DNA of 64,000 nt, taken from JBFJKD01 sp041601945 (GTDB lineage: Bacteria > Pseudomonadota > Gammaproteobacteria > Pseudomonadales > Porticoccaceae). A program made the translations under genes and the position numbers. Numbering within the stretch: the stretch's first letter is position 1; each line of letters opens with the position of its first letter. This document shows, piece by piece, positions 42,660 to 51,885 of the stretch. The stretch is from NCBI GenBank assembly GCA_041601945.1, contig JBFIHG010000008.1:1-64000 (forward strand), in the 5' to 3' direction. The notes under the pieces are model-generated. The model did no database searches. It had not been told where the DNA came from and saw only the letters and a program-made list of their open reading frames with translations.

Positions 42660-43076
42660 GTGGAAGCAATGAACCCAGCACTCGTCGCACTAGCCGGTTT
42701 TGCCGGATGGACGGTTTTACTGACCTTCGGATTGGTCAACGTACGACTCGCCAATGCATTTGGTGGGGCCAAAATACCCCTTAACCAGTTCAACTCATCA
42801 GGGGATGACCTGCCCGGTTTCGGCAAGCGCTTTACCCGGGCACATCTCAACTGCCTCGAATCGCTGCCGATTTTTGCGGCGCTGGTGATTGCGGCAGGCT
42901 TATCCAACCAGCTAAGCATTATGGAAGGCACCGCGATGTACGTTTTGTACAGCCGTATCGCCCAGTCCGTGGTGCATATGGTTTCCACCAGCGTACCGAT
43001 GGTATTGGTGCGTGCCACGCTGTTTACGGTGCAAGTCGTACTGATGCTGTATTATTCGTACCAGTTACTGTTCTAA
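42660..43076 (+). CDS. MAPEG family membrane protein
   Basis: A 138-residue protein with four membrane helices of the MAPEG type (microsomal glutathione transferase/eicosanoid family). It has FGLVNVRLANAFGG, then RAHLNCLESLPIFAALVIAAG with the conserved N..E..P pattern, and MLYYSYQLLF at the end. Start GTG 42660 has AGGAG 7 bases upstream (ATG 42669 is the alternative). Bacterial members may bind glutathione and detoxify lipophilic electrophiles, which would fit the oxygenase-rich setting. Followed by a strong terminator. Confidence 0.88.
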   Translation: MEAMNPALVALAGFAGWTVLLTFGLVNVRLANAFGGAKIPLNQFNSSGDDLPGFGKRFTRAHLNCLESLPIFAALVIAAGLSNQLSIMEGTAMYVLYSRIAQSVVHMVSTSVPMVLVRATLFTVQVVLMLYYSYQLLF

Positions 43077-43109
43077 GCTGTATTTGTAAAAGCGATGCCG
43101 GTAACGGAT

Positions 43110-43152
43110 ATGCCCCGGAGCAAGAACTGCCCCGGGGCATCATCTGTTTTTA
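43110..43152 (+). terminator. Rho-independent terminator after the MAPEG gene
   Basis: ATGCCCCGG (43110-43118) pairs perfectly with CCGGGGCAT (43132-43140), and CATCTG plus a run of five T (43147-43151) follows. It begins 34 bases after the MAPEG stop. Confidence 0.85.
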
Positions 43153-43256
43153 CCTACCCCGTCACCACCCTGTCCAACGCCCCAACCAGCCCGCCGCGTC
43201 GATTGCCTGCCAGCTGCTATACAATGGTCGTCCCACCCACTATCTGAGGTTTCCCT

Positions 43257-44126
43257 ATGACAGCCGTATGGCCCGACCTGATGGGTCTCAAGTTTTGCCA
43301 AACTTACTACCAGGTCGGAGAGTATCGTATACGCGTGCTCGAAGCTGGCGAGGGCGAACCGTTGATTTTTTTGCACGGTACTGGCGGCCATGCCGAAGCC
43401 TATACCCGCAACCTCGCCGCCCATGCCGAACATTTCCGGGTACTGGCCATTGATATGCTGGGGCACGGTTATAGCGATCGCCCGGATATCGACTACAACA
43501 TCGACCTCTGGTCCGACCATCTTATCGCCCTGCTCGATGTGATCGGCGCACGGCAGGCGCTGTTGTCCGGGGAATCTCTGGGGGCCATGGTGGCCGCTTG
43601 GACTGCGATCCGCTATCCGGAGCGGGTCAAAAAACTGGTGATGAATACTGGCATTCTCGCTGCACCCAATGCCCACGGCCGAGCGGAACTCAAGGATGCT
43701 CTGGAACGCTCCCGCAAAGCCGCAGGACAGCTGACCAAAGAAGCCGTGCAGGCCAGAATGGCGTGGTTGATGGCGGAACCGGACAAAACCCTGACTGCGG
43801 AGCTGGTAGATATTCGTTACCAAATCTACGCACAACCGGGCATGTTGCCGATCATGGGCAAAATCGCCAACACCGTTCTCGGCGGCATTGGCGATGACGC
43901 CTGGTGCGAACGTTGGGTCAATCCCGCGGCCATGCAAAAAATACAATGCCCGACCCTGGTGCTGTGGACTCGGCACAATCCGGGACAGCCGGTTGCGCTG
44001 GCGGAACAGGCCATGCAGCAAATTCCCAACGCACGCCTCGTGGTTCTGGAAAACAGCGCCCACTGGCCGCAGTGGGAAGAGCCCGAGGCGTTTAACCGGC
44101 TACATCTGGAATTTTTGCGGGAATAA
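43257..44126 (+). CDS. Alpha/beta hydrolase (meta-cleavage product hydrolase-like)
   Basis: A 289-residue hydrolase of the MhpC/BphD/XylF type. It has the oxyanion loop FLHGTGGHAE, the nucleophile elbow GESLGA with Ser107, a lid region (about 130-200), the acid near LVLWTRHNPGQP and the His in NSAHWPQWEEPE. Such C-C hydrolases cleave ring-opened products of extradiol dioxygenases, so it could act after the XylE-like and BphC-like enzymes, although it lies 26 kb away. ATG 43257 has TGAGG 6 bases upstream. Other ester or epoxide substrates are possible. The acid residue, normally Asp, is not certain in this sequence. Confidence 0.85.
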   Translation: MTAVWPDLMGLKFCQTYYQVGEYRIRVLEAGEGEPLIFLHGTGGHAEAYTRNLAAHAEHFRVLAIDMLGHGYSDRPDIDYNIDLWSDHLIALLDVIGARQALLSGESLGAMVAAWTAIRYPERVKKLVMNTGILAAPNAHGRAELKDALERSRKAAGQLTKEAVQARMAWLMAEPDKTLTAELVDIRYQIYAQPGMLPIMGKIANTVLGGIGDDAWCERWVNPAAMQKIQCPTLVLWTRHNPGQPVALAEQAMQQIPNARLVVLENSAHWPQWEEPEAFNRLHLEFLRE

Positions 44127-44346
44127 GCCGCAATTAACTGACCGCGACCATTGTTACCCGGCGCAACCCGCGTGGACGTATTCAGTCCCTGTTCGCTTAG
44201 CGCTTGTTTTGCATCAAATCCCGGTTGTGGTTAATCTGAAAAAATTCCCAGGGGCATTCACCTCGTCATTGTCCACGGAACTAGCGCATATTTGCGCTGA
44301 ACTCAGAGTAACTGGAACGTTCTGAACAGGACGTCGAGTAGCCACA

Positions 44347-45501
44347 TTGAAAAAAACCATTGTCGTACTTCTGCTTCTCGGCCTGGCGGGCCTTGCCTAT
44401 TGGCGCCTCGCCGCGGTTGAACCTGTCGTCGTGCGCCTGACCACCGTGGAGCGGGGCGACGTGGCATCCACAGCGGCCAATACCCGCGCGGGTACCGTGA
44501 AAGCCTGCCAGCGTTCACGGCTATCCCCGCCCATGGGCGGCCAGGTAGGCCAATTGCTGGTGGACGAGGGTGACCGGGTGCAACAGGGCCAGGTGTTACT
44601 GGAACTCTGGAACGAAGATCAAAAGGCCCGGGTGTCCGAGGCCAGAGCCAAACTGACAGTCGCCAACGCTGCGGTTCAGGAAGCCTGTTACGACGCCGCG
44701 CTAGCACAGCGTGAACTCAAACGGGTGCAGGGCCTGGCCGCCCGCAAACTGATCGCGGACGATCGCGTGGACAGCGCACAAACCCGCGCCAGCATAAGCG
44801 CCGTTTCCTGCCGTAAGGCCGAAGCTGGCGTGGAAGTCGCCGAGGCCTTTGTTGAACTACAACAATCCCTGTTTGCCAAAACCCGTTTGACTGCCCCCTT
44901 TGCGGGCATTATCGCCGAAGTAAATGGTGAGGTGGGCGAATACATTACCCCGTCGCCGCCCGGTATTCCAACACCCCCCGCAATTGATCTGATTGCGGAT
45001 AACTGCCTGTACATATCCGCGCCCATCGATGAAGTCGACGCCGCCGCCATCGCGCTGCAGATGCCGGTGCGCATCTCCCTCGACGCATTTCGCGGTACAC
45101 ATTTTACTGGCCGGGTGAGCCGTATTGCCCCCTACGTACAGGAACTGGAAAAACAGGCACGCACCGTGGATATCGACGCGACATTCGACACCTGGCCGGA
45201 GGATATTCAGCTGTTGGTCGGCTACAGCGCCGATCTGGAAATTATGATAGAGCAACGCAACGATGTGTTGAGAATTCCGACTGAAGCGATCTCCGACGGT
45301 AATCGTGTGCTGCTGTTTAACGGGCAGGACAAGCGACTCGAACAGCGCATATTTACACCGGGAATCAGCAACTGGACATACACCGAAGTCACCTCGGGTC
45401 TCGCCGAGGGCGAACAAATACTGTTGTCCCTGGACACACCCGGTGCCATCGCAGGCGCAAAAGTAGAATCGCAAGACGCTGTCACAGCGCCGGCGCCATG
45501 A
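44347..45501 (+). CDS. HlyD/MacA-type periplasmic adaptor of an ABC exporter
   Basis: A 384-residue membrane-fusion protein. One N-terminal helix (TIVVLLLLGLAGLAYWRLA), a biotinyl-lipoyl domain (LSPPMGGQVGQLLVDEGDRV), a helical hairpin (about 95-165) and beta-barrel domains (APFAGIIAEVNGEVGEYI, IPTEAISDGNRVLLF) follow in order. The start is TTG at 44347, directly before KKTIVV, since no ATG is near. The stop overlaps the ATPase start by four bases. With the next three genes it forms a MacAB-like system; the exported substrate (peptide, lipid, or toxic compound) is unknown. Confidence 0.88.
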   Translation: MKKTIVVLLLLGLAGLAYWRLAAVEPVVVRLTTVERGDVASTAANTRAGTVKACQRSRLSPPMGGQVGQLLVDEGDRVQQGQVLLELWNEDQKARVSEARAKLTVANAAVQEACYDAALAQRELKRVQGLAARKLIADDRVDSAQTRASISAVSCRKAEAGVEVAEAFVELQQSLFAKTRLTAPFAGIIAEVNGEVGEYITPSPPGIPTPPAIDLIADNCLYISAPIDEVDAAAIALQMPVRISLDAFRGTHFTGRVSRIAPYVQELEKQARTVDIDATFDTWPEDIQLLVGYSADLEIMIEQRNDVLRIPTEAISDGNRVLLFNGQDKRLEQRIFTPGISNWTYTEVTSGLAEGEQILLSLDTPGAIAGAKVESQDAVTAPAP

Positions 45502-46238
45502 TTGAACTACAGCAGTTATGCCGTACCTTTTTCGCTGGCGATCAGGCGGTGTATGCCCTCGATCACATCGACCTGAATATCGTGCGCGGCGAATATCTTT
45601 CGGTCATGGGTCCCTCCGGGTCGGGCAAATCGACCCTGCTCAATATTCTCGGCCTGCTGGACAGCCCCAACTCCGGCACCTACCGTCTCGGCGACGTCAG
45701 CACCACCACCCTCAGCGAAGAACAGCGCGCGGGTTTGCGCCGGCAACAGATTGGTTTTGTGTTCCAGAGCTATCACCTGATAGCGCGCCTCAGCGCCTGG
45801 GAAAATATTGAATTGCCCCTGGTTCTGGCGGGCGAACCCCCGCCGTCACGGCGCCCCAAGGTGGACGCCATTGTGGATCGCCTGGGGCTTAGTGAGCGTG
45901 CTGCACACAGGCCCCATCAGTTGTCTGGCGGACAACGCCAACGGGTCGCCATCGGCCGGGCAATCATTATGAAACCGCAATTGATTCTCGCCGACGAACC
46001 CACTGGCAATCTGGATTCGGTGTCTGGTGGAGAAGTGATCACATTACTGGAGGAGCTAAATAGCGAAGGCATCACCCTGCTGGTTGTGACCCACGACGAC
46101 GCCATTGGCGCCCGCGCACAACGGCGCCTGAAAATGCTCGACGGGCGAGTGCATTCCGATTCCGGGCCAGCGCAGCCGTTGCCGGACGCAGACTCACACA
46201 CAAACCTGTCAGAGCGCGAAGCGCATGCGCGCCCTTGA
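45498..46238 (+). CDS. ABC transporter ATPase (MacB/LolD type)
   Basis: A 246-residue ATPase with Walker A GPSGSGKST, Q-loop IGFVFQSYHLI, signature LSGGQRQRVAIGRAII, Walker B LILADEPTGNLD and switch His (VVTHDDA). The LSGG..DEPTGNLD pattern is typical of MacB/LolD/FtsE-type exporters. It overlaps the adaptor gene by four bases and the first permease by 14 bases, so all four genes are one operon. Confidence 0.95.
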   Translation: MIELQQLCRTFFAGDQAVYALDHIDLNIVRGEYLSVMGPSGSGKSTLLNILGLLDSPNSGTYRLGDVSTTTLSEEQRAGLRRQQIGFVFQSYHLIARLSAWENIELPLVLAGEPPPSRRPKVDAIVDRLGLSERAAHRPHQLSGGQRQRVAIGRAIIMKPQLILADEPTGNLDSVSGGEVITLLEELNSEGITLLVVTHDDAIGARAQRRLKMLDGRVHSDSGPAQPLPDADSHTNLSEREAHARP

Positions 46239-47445
46239 TCTATTCAACTTCAACCTGCAGGTTATTTACCGCCAACCGATGCGCTCGGCGATGCTGCTGG
46301 TGGCCATTGCCATCGGCGTCATTGCCATCAACCTGCTGACCGGATTAGGAGAAGGCGGCAAACGTTACGTACTCGGGGAGTTCGACTTTCTCGGCAAGAA
46401 TGTCCTGATTATCCTGCCCGGCAAAAAAGAAACTACCGGCGGTATGCCACCGGTCACCGGAGAAACACCCAGAGACCTGACCCTGGAGGATGCGGCTGCC
46501 TTAAAACGCCTGCCGATAGTTGGCGACGTGGCACCCCTGATTGCCGGTAATGCACAAATATCCCGCGGCGCGGTCAATCGCGAGGCCTTTACAGTCGGCA
46601 CCAACCTGGCTTTTTTCCGCATTCGTCAATTGCGTATCGCCAGTGGCAAAGCATTACCCTCGCTGGCCCTCGATCAGGCCGAAGCGGTCTGCATTCTCGG
46701 CCCGACGTTGCGTCGCGAGCTATTCGGCACTCAGCCCGCACTGGGTGAGTGGGTGCGCGCCGGGGAGCGGCGTTTTCGAGTAATCGGTATCCTGCAACCA
46801 GAGGGTCAGGGCCTCGGGTTCGACATGAACGAGGTTATGATTATTCCAGTAGCCAGCGCCCAGGCGCTGTTTAATCAGCAGGGTCTGTTTCGTATTTTTG
46901 TCGAGTTGCGCTCGCTGGACAACCTGGCTGGCAGTCGCACCACGCTGACTAATCTGCTGCGCGAGCGACACGGTGGCGAGGAAGATGTCACCCTTATCAC
47001 GCAAGATTCCCTGATGTCCGCGTTCGCCGGGGTACTCAATGTCATGACGCTGGCGGTTACCGGTATCGCCGCTATCAGCATGCTGGTGGCTGGTATTCTG
47101 ATCATGAATGTCACCCTGATTACCGTCAGTCAACGCACCGAGGAAATTGGACTCCTCAAGGCTTTGGGAGCCCCAGACTCCACGGTACGTTTAATTTTTC
47201 TTGCTGAAGCCGGAATGATGGCCTCCTGTGGTGCAGTGTTTGGCCTGGTAATAAGCAATATACTGCTATTCGTGGCACGCACCCTGTACCCCGCCATTGC
47301 GTTCACCACACCCGCCTGGGCGCAAATCGGTTCGCTACTGCTAGCGCTACTCACCGCGCTACTGTTTGCGCTGTTGCCGGCCCAGAAAGCCGCGCGCATG
47401 ACACCGCTCGACGCACTGCAAAATAAACGGGCGGCGCAAAGTTGA
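46225..47445 (+). CDS. MacB-like ABC permease, first of two
   Basis: A 406-residue FtsX/MacB-type permease: one N-terminal helix (AMLLVAIAIGVIAINLLTGLG), a large periplasmic MacB-PCD domain (about 45-265), then three helices (VLNVMTLAVTGIAAISMLVAGILIMNV, EAGMMASCGAVFGLVIS, LLALLTALLFALLP). SQRTEEIGLLKALGAPD is the coupling-helix motif. It is paralogous to the next gene and probably forms a heterodimer with it. It starts inside the ATPase gene end. Confidence 0.93.
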   Translation: MRALDLFNFNLQVIYRQPMRSAMLLVAIAIGVIAINLLTGLGEGGKRYVLGEFDFLGKNVLIILPGKKETTGGMPPVTGETPRDLTLEDAAALKRLPIVGDVAPLIAGNAQISRGAVNREAFTVGTNLAFFRIRQLRIASGKALPSLALDQAEAVCILGPTLRRELFGTQPALGEWVRAGERRFRVIGILQPEGQGLGFDMNEVMIIPVASAQALFNQQGLFRIFVELRSLDNLAGSRTTLTNLLRERHGGEEDVTLITQDSLMSAFAGVLNVMTLAVTGIAAISMLVAGILIMNVTLITVSQRTEEIGLLKALGAPDSTVRLIFLAEAGMMASCGAVFGLVISNILLFVARTLYPAIAFTTPAWAQIGSLLLALLTALLFALLPAQKAARMTPLDALQNKRAAQS

Positions 47446-47469
47446 GCGGGCCATCGTGAGCAGGCAGAT

Positions 47470-48666
47470 ATGAGAGCACAGGATGCGTTCAAGCTGGTGT
47501 GGAGCTCAGTAGCTCACAGCTTGAGTAAAAGCCTGTTGACCGCGCTTGGTATCGCCATCGGTATCACCGCCGTGACCCTGCTGACCGCCATCGGTGGCGG
47601 TATAGAGCAGTACGTGCTCAATCAATTCTCCCAGTTCGGCACCCGTATCGTCGCCATTCATCCCGGCAAAAATGTCACCCACGGTGTTGGCGGATTATTA
47701 TCCACCGTGCGTCCCCTGAGTATTGCGGATGCCGACGCTCTGCGCGCCCTTAGTGGCGTCGAACATGTGGTTGGCGTGGTGCAGGGCAGTGGCACTGTTG
47801 AATCTGGGCAGCGCCAACGCAATAGCGATATCCTCGGTGTCGGCACGCAAATGCCTGAAGCCTGGCGTTTCAAACTTTCCCTGGGAAGATTTTTGCCCGA
47901 CGATGAAAGCGGTCGCAGCCGTCCCTATGCGGTACTCGGTCATACCCTGCGCCAGGAATTATTTGGCAACCAGAACCCCCTGGGTCAATTTATTCGCGTC
48001 GGTGGGTTGCGCTTTCGGGTGATCGGTGTGATCGAGCAAAAGGGTCAAATGCTGGGCTTTGATATGGATGACATCGTCTATATTCCGGTCGACCAGGCGT
48101 TGCAGATGTTTAATCGCGAAGGCTTAATGGAAATCGATGTGACATTTTCCGAGACCAGTTCGTCCGTCGCAGTAACCCAGGCGATTACCCGGCAGCTGAC
48201 CGAGCGTCACGGCGACGAGGATTTTACCCTCACCACCCAGGATGAAATGCTCGACACGCTGAGCAATGTGTTGTCGATACTAACCGCCGGTGTGGCCGCA
48301 CTGGGGGCGATTTCTCTGGTGGTCGGCGCGGTGGGCATTGCTACCATTTTGACCACAACCGTGCGCGAACGCACCGGCGAAATAGGCCTGCTGCGTGCCC
48401 TCGGCTCCAGCCAACGACAGGTACTGGGGTTATTCCTCGGCGAAGCGGTGGTGATTGCGCTACTGGGGGGCCTGATGGGGCTCGTGCTACTGGGTATTAT
48501 TCTGGTCGGATTTAGCCTGGTTGTGCCCAACCTTCCATTTTTGATCAACCCCATGTACCTGATTATCGCGCTACTGGTAGCAGCTACTATTGGTTTGCTC
48601 GCCGGGGTCGTTCCCGCCCGTAGCGCCGCCCGGCTTAATCCGGTGGACGCACTGCGGGCCGAGTAG
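47470..48666 (+). CDS. MacB-like ABC permease, second of two
   Basis: A 398-residue permease with the same layout as its neighbour: N-terminal helix (LTALGIAIGITAVTLLTAIGGG), MacB-PCD periplasmic domain, three C-terminal helices and RERTGEIGLLRALGSSQRQV. Many paired positions are shared (for example GTQMPEAWRFKLSLGRFLPDDE against the first permease). Its last 32 bases overlap the convergent DUF2784 gene. The operon therefore has one ATPase and two non-identical permeases. Confidence 0.93.
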   Translation: MRAQDAFKLVWSSVAHSLSKSLLTALGIAIGITAVTLLTAIGGGIEQYVLNQFSQFGTRIVAIHPGKNVTHGVGGLLSTVRPLSIADADALRALSGVEHVVGVVQGSGTVESGQRQRNSDILGVGTQMPEAWRFKLSLGRFLPDDESGRSRPYAVLGHTLRQELFGNQNPLGQFIRVGGLRFRVIGVIEQKGQMLGFDMDDIVYIPVDQALQMFNREGLMEIDVTFSETSSSVAVTQAITRQLTERHGDEDFTLTTQDEMLDTLSNVLSILTAGVAALGAISLVVGAVGIATILTTTVRERTGEIGLLRALGSSQRQVLGLFLGEAVVIALLGGLMGLVLLGIILVGFSLVVPNLPFLINPMYLIIALLVAATIGLLAGVVPARSAARLNPVDALRAE

Positions 48667-49024
48667 CGTACCAGTGCCGCACTACCAGGCTGTACACCGC
48701 CAGATTGGTACCCGTTGCAATCACTCCCAACAGTAGCTGTAGCTCCCGGGTCAGCCCTGCCGGATAAATCAGCGGGCTCAGATAATGATCGATAAACCCG
48801 CCCGTATAACCCGCCTCGCCACCGGCCAGGCGCAAACTGTTTTCCAGCGGCGTTAATGGGCAAATCCAGCCAAAAAATTCAATCGACGAAATCCACACTG
48901 CGAGCGGCACATGTAACACCAGTATCCATTTACGCCAGAAATACAGTAGCCCACCCAGCAAGCCAAACATAATCAACAGCAAATGCAGGACGAGCACCCC
49001 ATCAGCCAATAATCGGTATAGCAT
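48635..49024 (-). CDS. DUF2784 membrane protein
   Basis: A 129-residue protein with three to four helices: MLYRLLADGVLVLHLLLIMFG, then KWILVLHVPLAVWISSIEF and CPLTPLENSLR, the core of DUF2784. No function is known. ATG 49024 has GGAG upstream. The 3' end overlaps the second ABC permease on the other strand by 32 bases, so antisense effects are possible. Confidence 0.88.
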   Translation of the reverse strand: MLYRLLADGVLVLHLLLIMFGLLGGLLYFWRKWILVLHVPLAVWISSIEFFGWICPLTPLENSLRLAGGEAGYTGGFIDHYLSPLIYPAGLTRELQLLLGVIATGTNLAVYSLVVRHWYATRPAVRPPD

Positions 49025-49213
49025 GGCAACCAACTCCAACGACCAACAATAAAAACCCGGCTCTGCCGACCAAAAATTTGTATAAACTGAGTTCCTGATC
49101 TCGAACAGCTTAACATTGCTCCGGTAACGTCTCGAATGGTACGTTGCCGGTAATGCCGCCACTGGTCGCCAGCGGACGGATGCGAGAACGGATGCCAGCG
49201 TAGGGAATTGATT

Positions 49214-50476
49214 ATGACCACCCGTCAACCGAACTCCAAGCTGGAGTACGACCCCACGCAACGGAAAACGATTAATAACCCGTTCCCGTTGTTTGCCCGC
49301 CTGCAACAAGAAGCACCCATCTACTGGAGCGCCAAGCTCAACGGCTGGGTGGTTACACGCTTCGAGGATTGCAAAGCTATCTTGCTGGATAAGCGTTTTT
49401 CTTCAGAGCGCATGAAACCGTTTTTCGAATCGATGCGCACCGAACAGCGGGCCTGTGTGGAAAATCTTGAATCCTCAGTGGGACTGTGGACCGTATTTCT
49501 TGACCCACCGGACCATACCCGTTTGCGTCGTTTGCTGAACAGTGGTTTTACTTCGCGGGCGGTAAACGGTATGGCGCCACGCATCGCGGAAATTGTCCAC
49601 GACGTGATCGACGCAGTGGCACACCAGACGGAAATCGAATTTGTGCACGATGTAGCCTTCCGTATTCCCGCGTCAGTCATCATGGAAATGCTCGGCGCGC
49701 CGAGTTCGGAAATTCACAATTTCAAATTATGGTCGGACGAAATCGGTTTATTCGTCGGCGGTGCGCGGGTGACACCGGACAAGTACGCACGCGCGGAAGC
49801 TGCAACCGCAAAGATGAGCAATGCGTTTCGCGAACTGATTGCCGAGCGGCGACGCAAACCCCGTAACGATATGATCACCGCTCTGATTCGCGCCGAGGAC
49901 GAAGGCAAGGTGTTAAACGACCGGGAACTGATCGCCACATGCATTCAATTGTTGTTTGCCGGTCACGAAACCACCAGTAATTTGCTGGCCACCGGCCTCT
50001 ATTATTTTCTCAAATACCCGGAGCAACTGGCCGACCTGCGCCGCCATCCGCAACTCGGAGAGCAGGTGGTGGAGGAAGTCCTGCGCCACGATGGCCCCAA
50101 TGCCGCGGTCACACGTGTCGCCAGGGAAGATATTGACTTTCAAGGTCACCACATCGCCAACGGGCAACGGGTGTTCGCCATGATCAACGCCGCCAACCGC
50201 GACCCGCGGATATTTAAAGACCCCCAGCAATTTGATATTCGCAGAGAAGTGTCTGGCAACCCATCCATAGGACAGTTCGCGTTTGGCCACGGTATTCATT
50301 TCTGTATTGGCGCACCGCTGGCGCGCCTCGAAGGACGCATTGCCTTTCCGATTTTCGCGCAGCGCCTGCTCAACCCCCGTTTAAATGGCGGCGAGCCAGA
50401 CTGGATCGACAGCCTGAGCTTCAGGGGTCTGGAAAAACTGCCCATAACCTGCGACTTCGCGCCACGGCAACTATAA
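49214..50476 (+). CDS. Cytochrome P450
   Basis: A 420-residue soluble bacterial P450. The I-helix motif is AGHETTSN (about 249-256), the K-helix is EEVLRHDG (ExxR-like) and the heme loop FGHGIHFCIGAPLAR has the axial Cys364. ATG 49214 has AGGGA 8 bases upstream. It inserts one oxygen atom into a substrate using electrons from a ferredoxin or flavodoxin not encoded nearby. It is followed by an amidohydrolase and, beyond, an MMPL transporter, a setting seen in steroid or terpenoid catabolism; the substrate is not known. Confidence 0.95.
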   Translation: MTTRQPNSKLEYDPTQRKTINNPFPLFARLQQEAPIYWSAKLNGWVVTRFEDCKAILLDKRFSSERMKPFFESMRTEQRACVENLESSVGLWTVFLDPPDHTRLRRLLNSGFTSRAVNGMAPRIAEIVHDVIDAVAHQTEIEFVHDVAFRIPASVIMEMLGAPSSEIHNFKLWSDEIGLFVGGARVTPDKYARAEAATAKMSNAFRELIAERRRKPRNDMITALIRAEDEGKVLNDRELIATCIQLLFAGHETTSNLLATGLYYFLKYPEQLADLRRHPQLGEQVVEEVLRHDGPNAAVTRVAREDIDFQGHHIANGQRVFAMINAANRDPRIFKDPQQFDIRREVSGNPSIGQFAFGHGIHFCIGAPLARLEGRIAFPIFAQRLLNPRLNGGEPDWIDSLSFRGLEKLPITCDFAPRQL

Positions 50477-50650
50477 CCGTCGCGCCACCACAACTATACA
50501 TCGATGCGGAAAAGCGCGTAAGGTAAAGCGTCGCAGCGAAGGCGGGGGAAGAATAAAACGCACTAACACTATTTGTCAGCGCTATTTTTATACGGCCCCT
50601 TTTTTGCGCTAGTATGCTGAAACTTGACCAGACTTCGGAAAATATTTGCC

Positions 50651-51880
50651 ATGCCACATCCCGCCACTACTGGCACTAGCCCCAGAAACTTGATCGACTA
50701 CCCGTTAATCGACGCCGACTGCCACTATTATGAACCGGACGATTGCTATACCCGTCATATCGTTGCGAAATTTCGCGGCGATGCCATCGAGGTGGTGCGC
50801 GGGCTGAGTAAACATGCGCAGGTGCATTTTCGCGGCAAACGCGTCAGCTTTTTCAGCGCGCCCCCGGGGGAACACGCTGGCAAGCCCGGCTCTTTCAAAG
50901 CCTTTTACGAAAACGACGATCACCGCGGCGCCCATATTCTCGCCGCCGACCCCATTTCGTGTTTTGAATTGCCCGAGTCCATGGACCGCCATGCACGGCT
51001 AAAGTGGCTCGACGCCCAAAACGTCGAGGCCGGTATTTTCCTGCCGTCGCTTGGTGTGGGCGTCGAAATGGAACTGCGCGACGCCGGGCCCGAAGTAGTT
51101 ATGGCCAATCACGTCGCGTTTAATCGTTGGCTTCAGGACGACTGGGGATGGGATTACCAAAACCGAATTTTTAGTGCTGCACAGCTGTCGCTGGTCGATC
51201 TGGACCTGGCGGTTGCGGAACTCGATCGCGTATTACAGGAAGGCGCGCGCATCATCAACCTGTTGCCCGGCCCGGTGCTGGGCCGCTCGCCGGCTGATCC
51301 GCACTTCGATCCGTTCTGGGCCCGTTGCCAGGAAGCAGGGGTGCCCGTGTCATTTCACCTGGGCAATGCCGGGTTCGAAGAACTGGTGTCCGCAGCCTGG
51401 GGTGAAAACCCCCGTCCACCCCATCACAAGGTCACCGCTTTTCAGCACGTCATCGGCATGATGGAGCGGCCGGTTAACGACACGCTGGCGGCACTCATTA
51501 TGCACAACTTGTTTGGGCGCTTTCCGGCACTGCGCATCGCCTCCATTGAAAACGGCTCCGCCTGGGTAGCACCACTACTGAAAAGGCTCGATAAAGCCGC
51601 TAAAATCGCCGGCAATAATTTCACCTACGGACGAATTCACGCAAAACCCAGCGAAATTTTTCTCGACCGAATTCGCGTTTGCCCGTTTCCGGAGGACAAC
51701 ATTCCGGAACTAATCGACGCGGTTGGTCCGGACGTGGCCATTTTCGGCTCCGACTGGCCCCATCCGGAAGGACTCGTGGAACCGGTGGAGTTTGCCGACG
51801 GTCTTGGGGGCCTGGACTATCGGCAGGTGCGCAACGTTATGCGTAGCAACACCGCTCAATTACTCGGTTTAGCCGGTTGA
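50651..51880 (+). CDS. TIM-barrel metal-dependent amidohydrolase (amidohydrolase 2 family)
   Basis: A 409-residue member of the ACMSD-related amidohydrolase family, which includes decarboxylases and hydrolases. The metal-site motif reads LIDADCHYYEPDD (D-x-D-x-H form rather than H-x-H), followed by VSFHLGNAGFEE, AFQHVIGMMERP and IFGSDWPHPEG. ATG 50651 was chosen; the frame runs upstream without a better start. It lies 174 bases after the P450 and may act on its product. Relatives are common beside P450 and acyl-CoA genes in environmental proteobacteria. Confidence 0.9.
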   Translation: MPHPATTGTSPRNLIDYPLIDADCHYYEPDDCYTRHIVAKFRGDAIEVVRGLSKHAQVHFRGKRVSFFSAPPGEHAGKPGSFKAFYENDDHRGAHILAADPISCFELPESMDRHARLKWLDAQNVEAGIFLPSLGVGVEMELRDAGPEVVMANHVAFNRWLQDDWGWDYQNRIFSAAQLSLVDLDLAVAELDRVLQEGARIINLLPGPVLGRSPADPHFDPFWARCQEAGVPVSFHLGNAGFEELVSAAWGENPRPPHHKVTAFQHVIGMMERPVNDTLAALIMHNLFGRFPALRIASIENGSAWVAPLLKRLDKAAKIAGNNFTYGRIHAKPSEIFLDRIRVCPFPEDNIPELIDAVGPDVAIFGSDWPHPEGLVEPVEFADGLGGLDYRQVRNVMRSNTAQLLGLAG

Positions 51881-51885
51881 ATAAA

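Noticed and set aside
43140..44063. 307-codon open frame on the minus strand opposite the alpha/beta hydrolase
   Set aside because: The plus strand encodes a full hydrolase with motifs and a ribosome site. The antisense frame starts without a ribosome site and has no recognisable domain.
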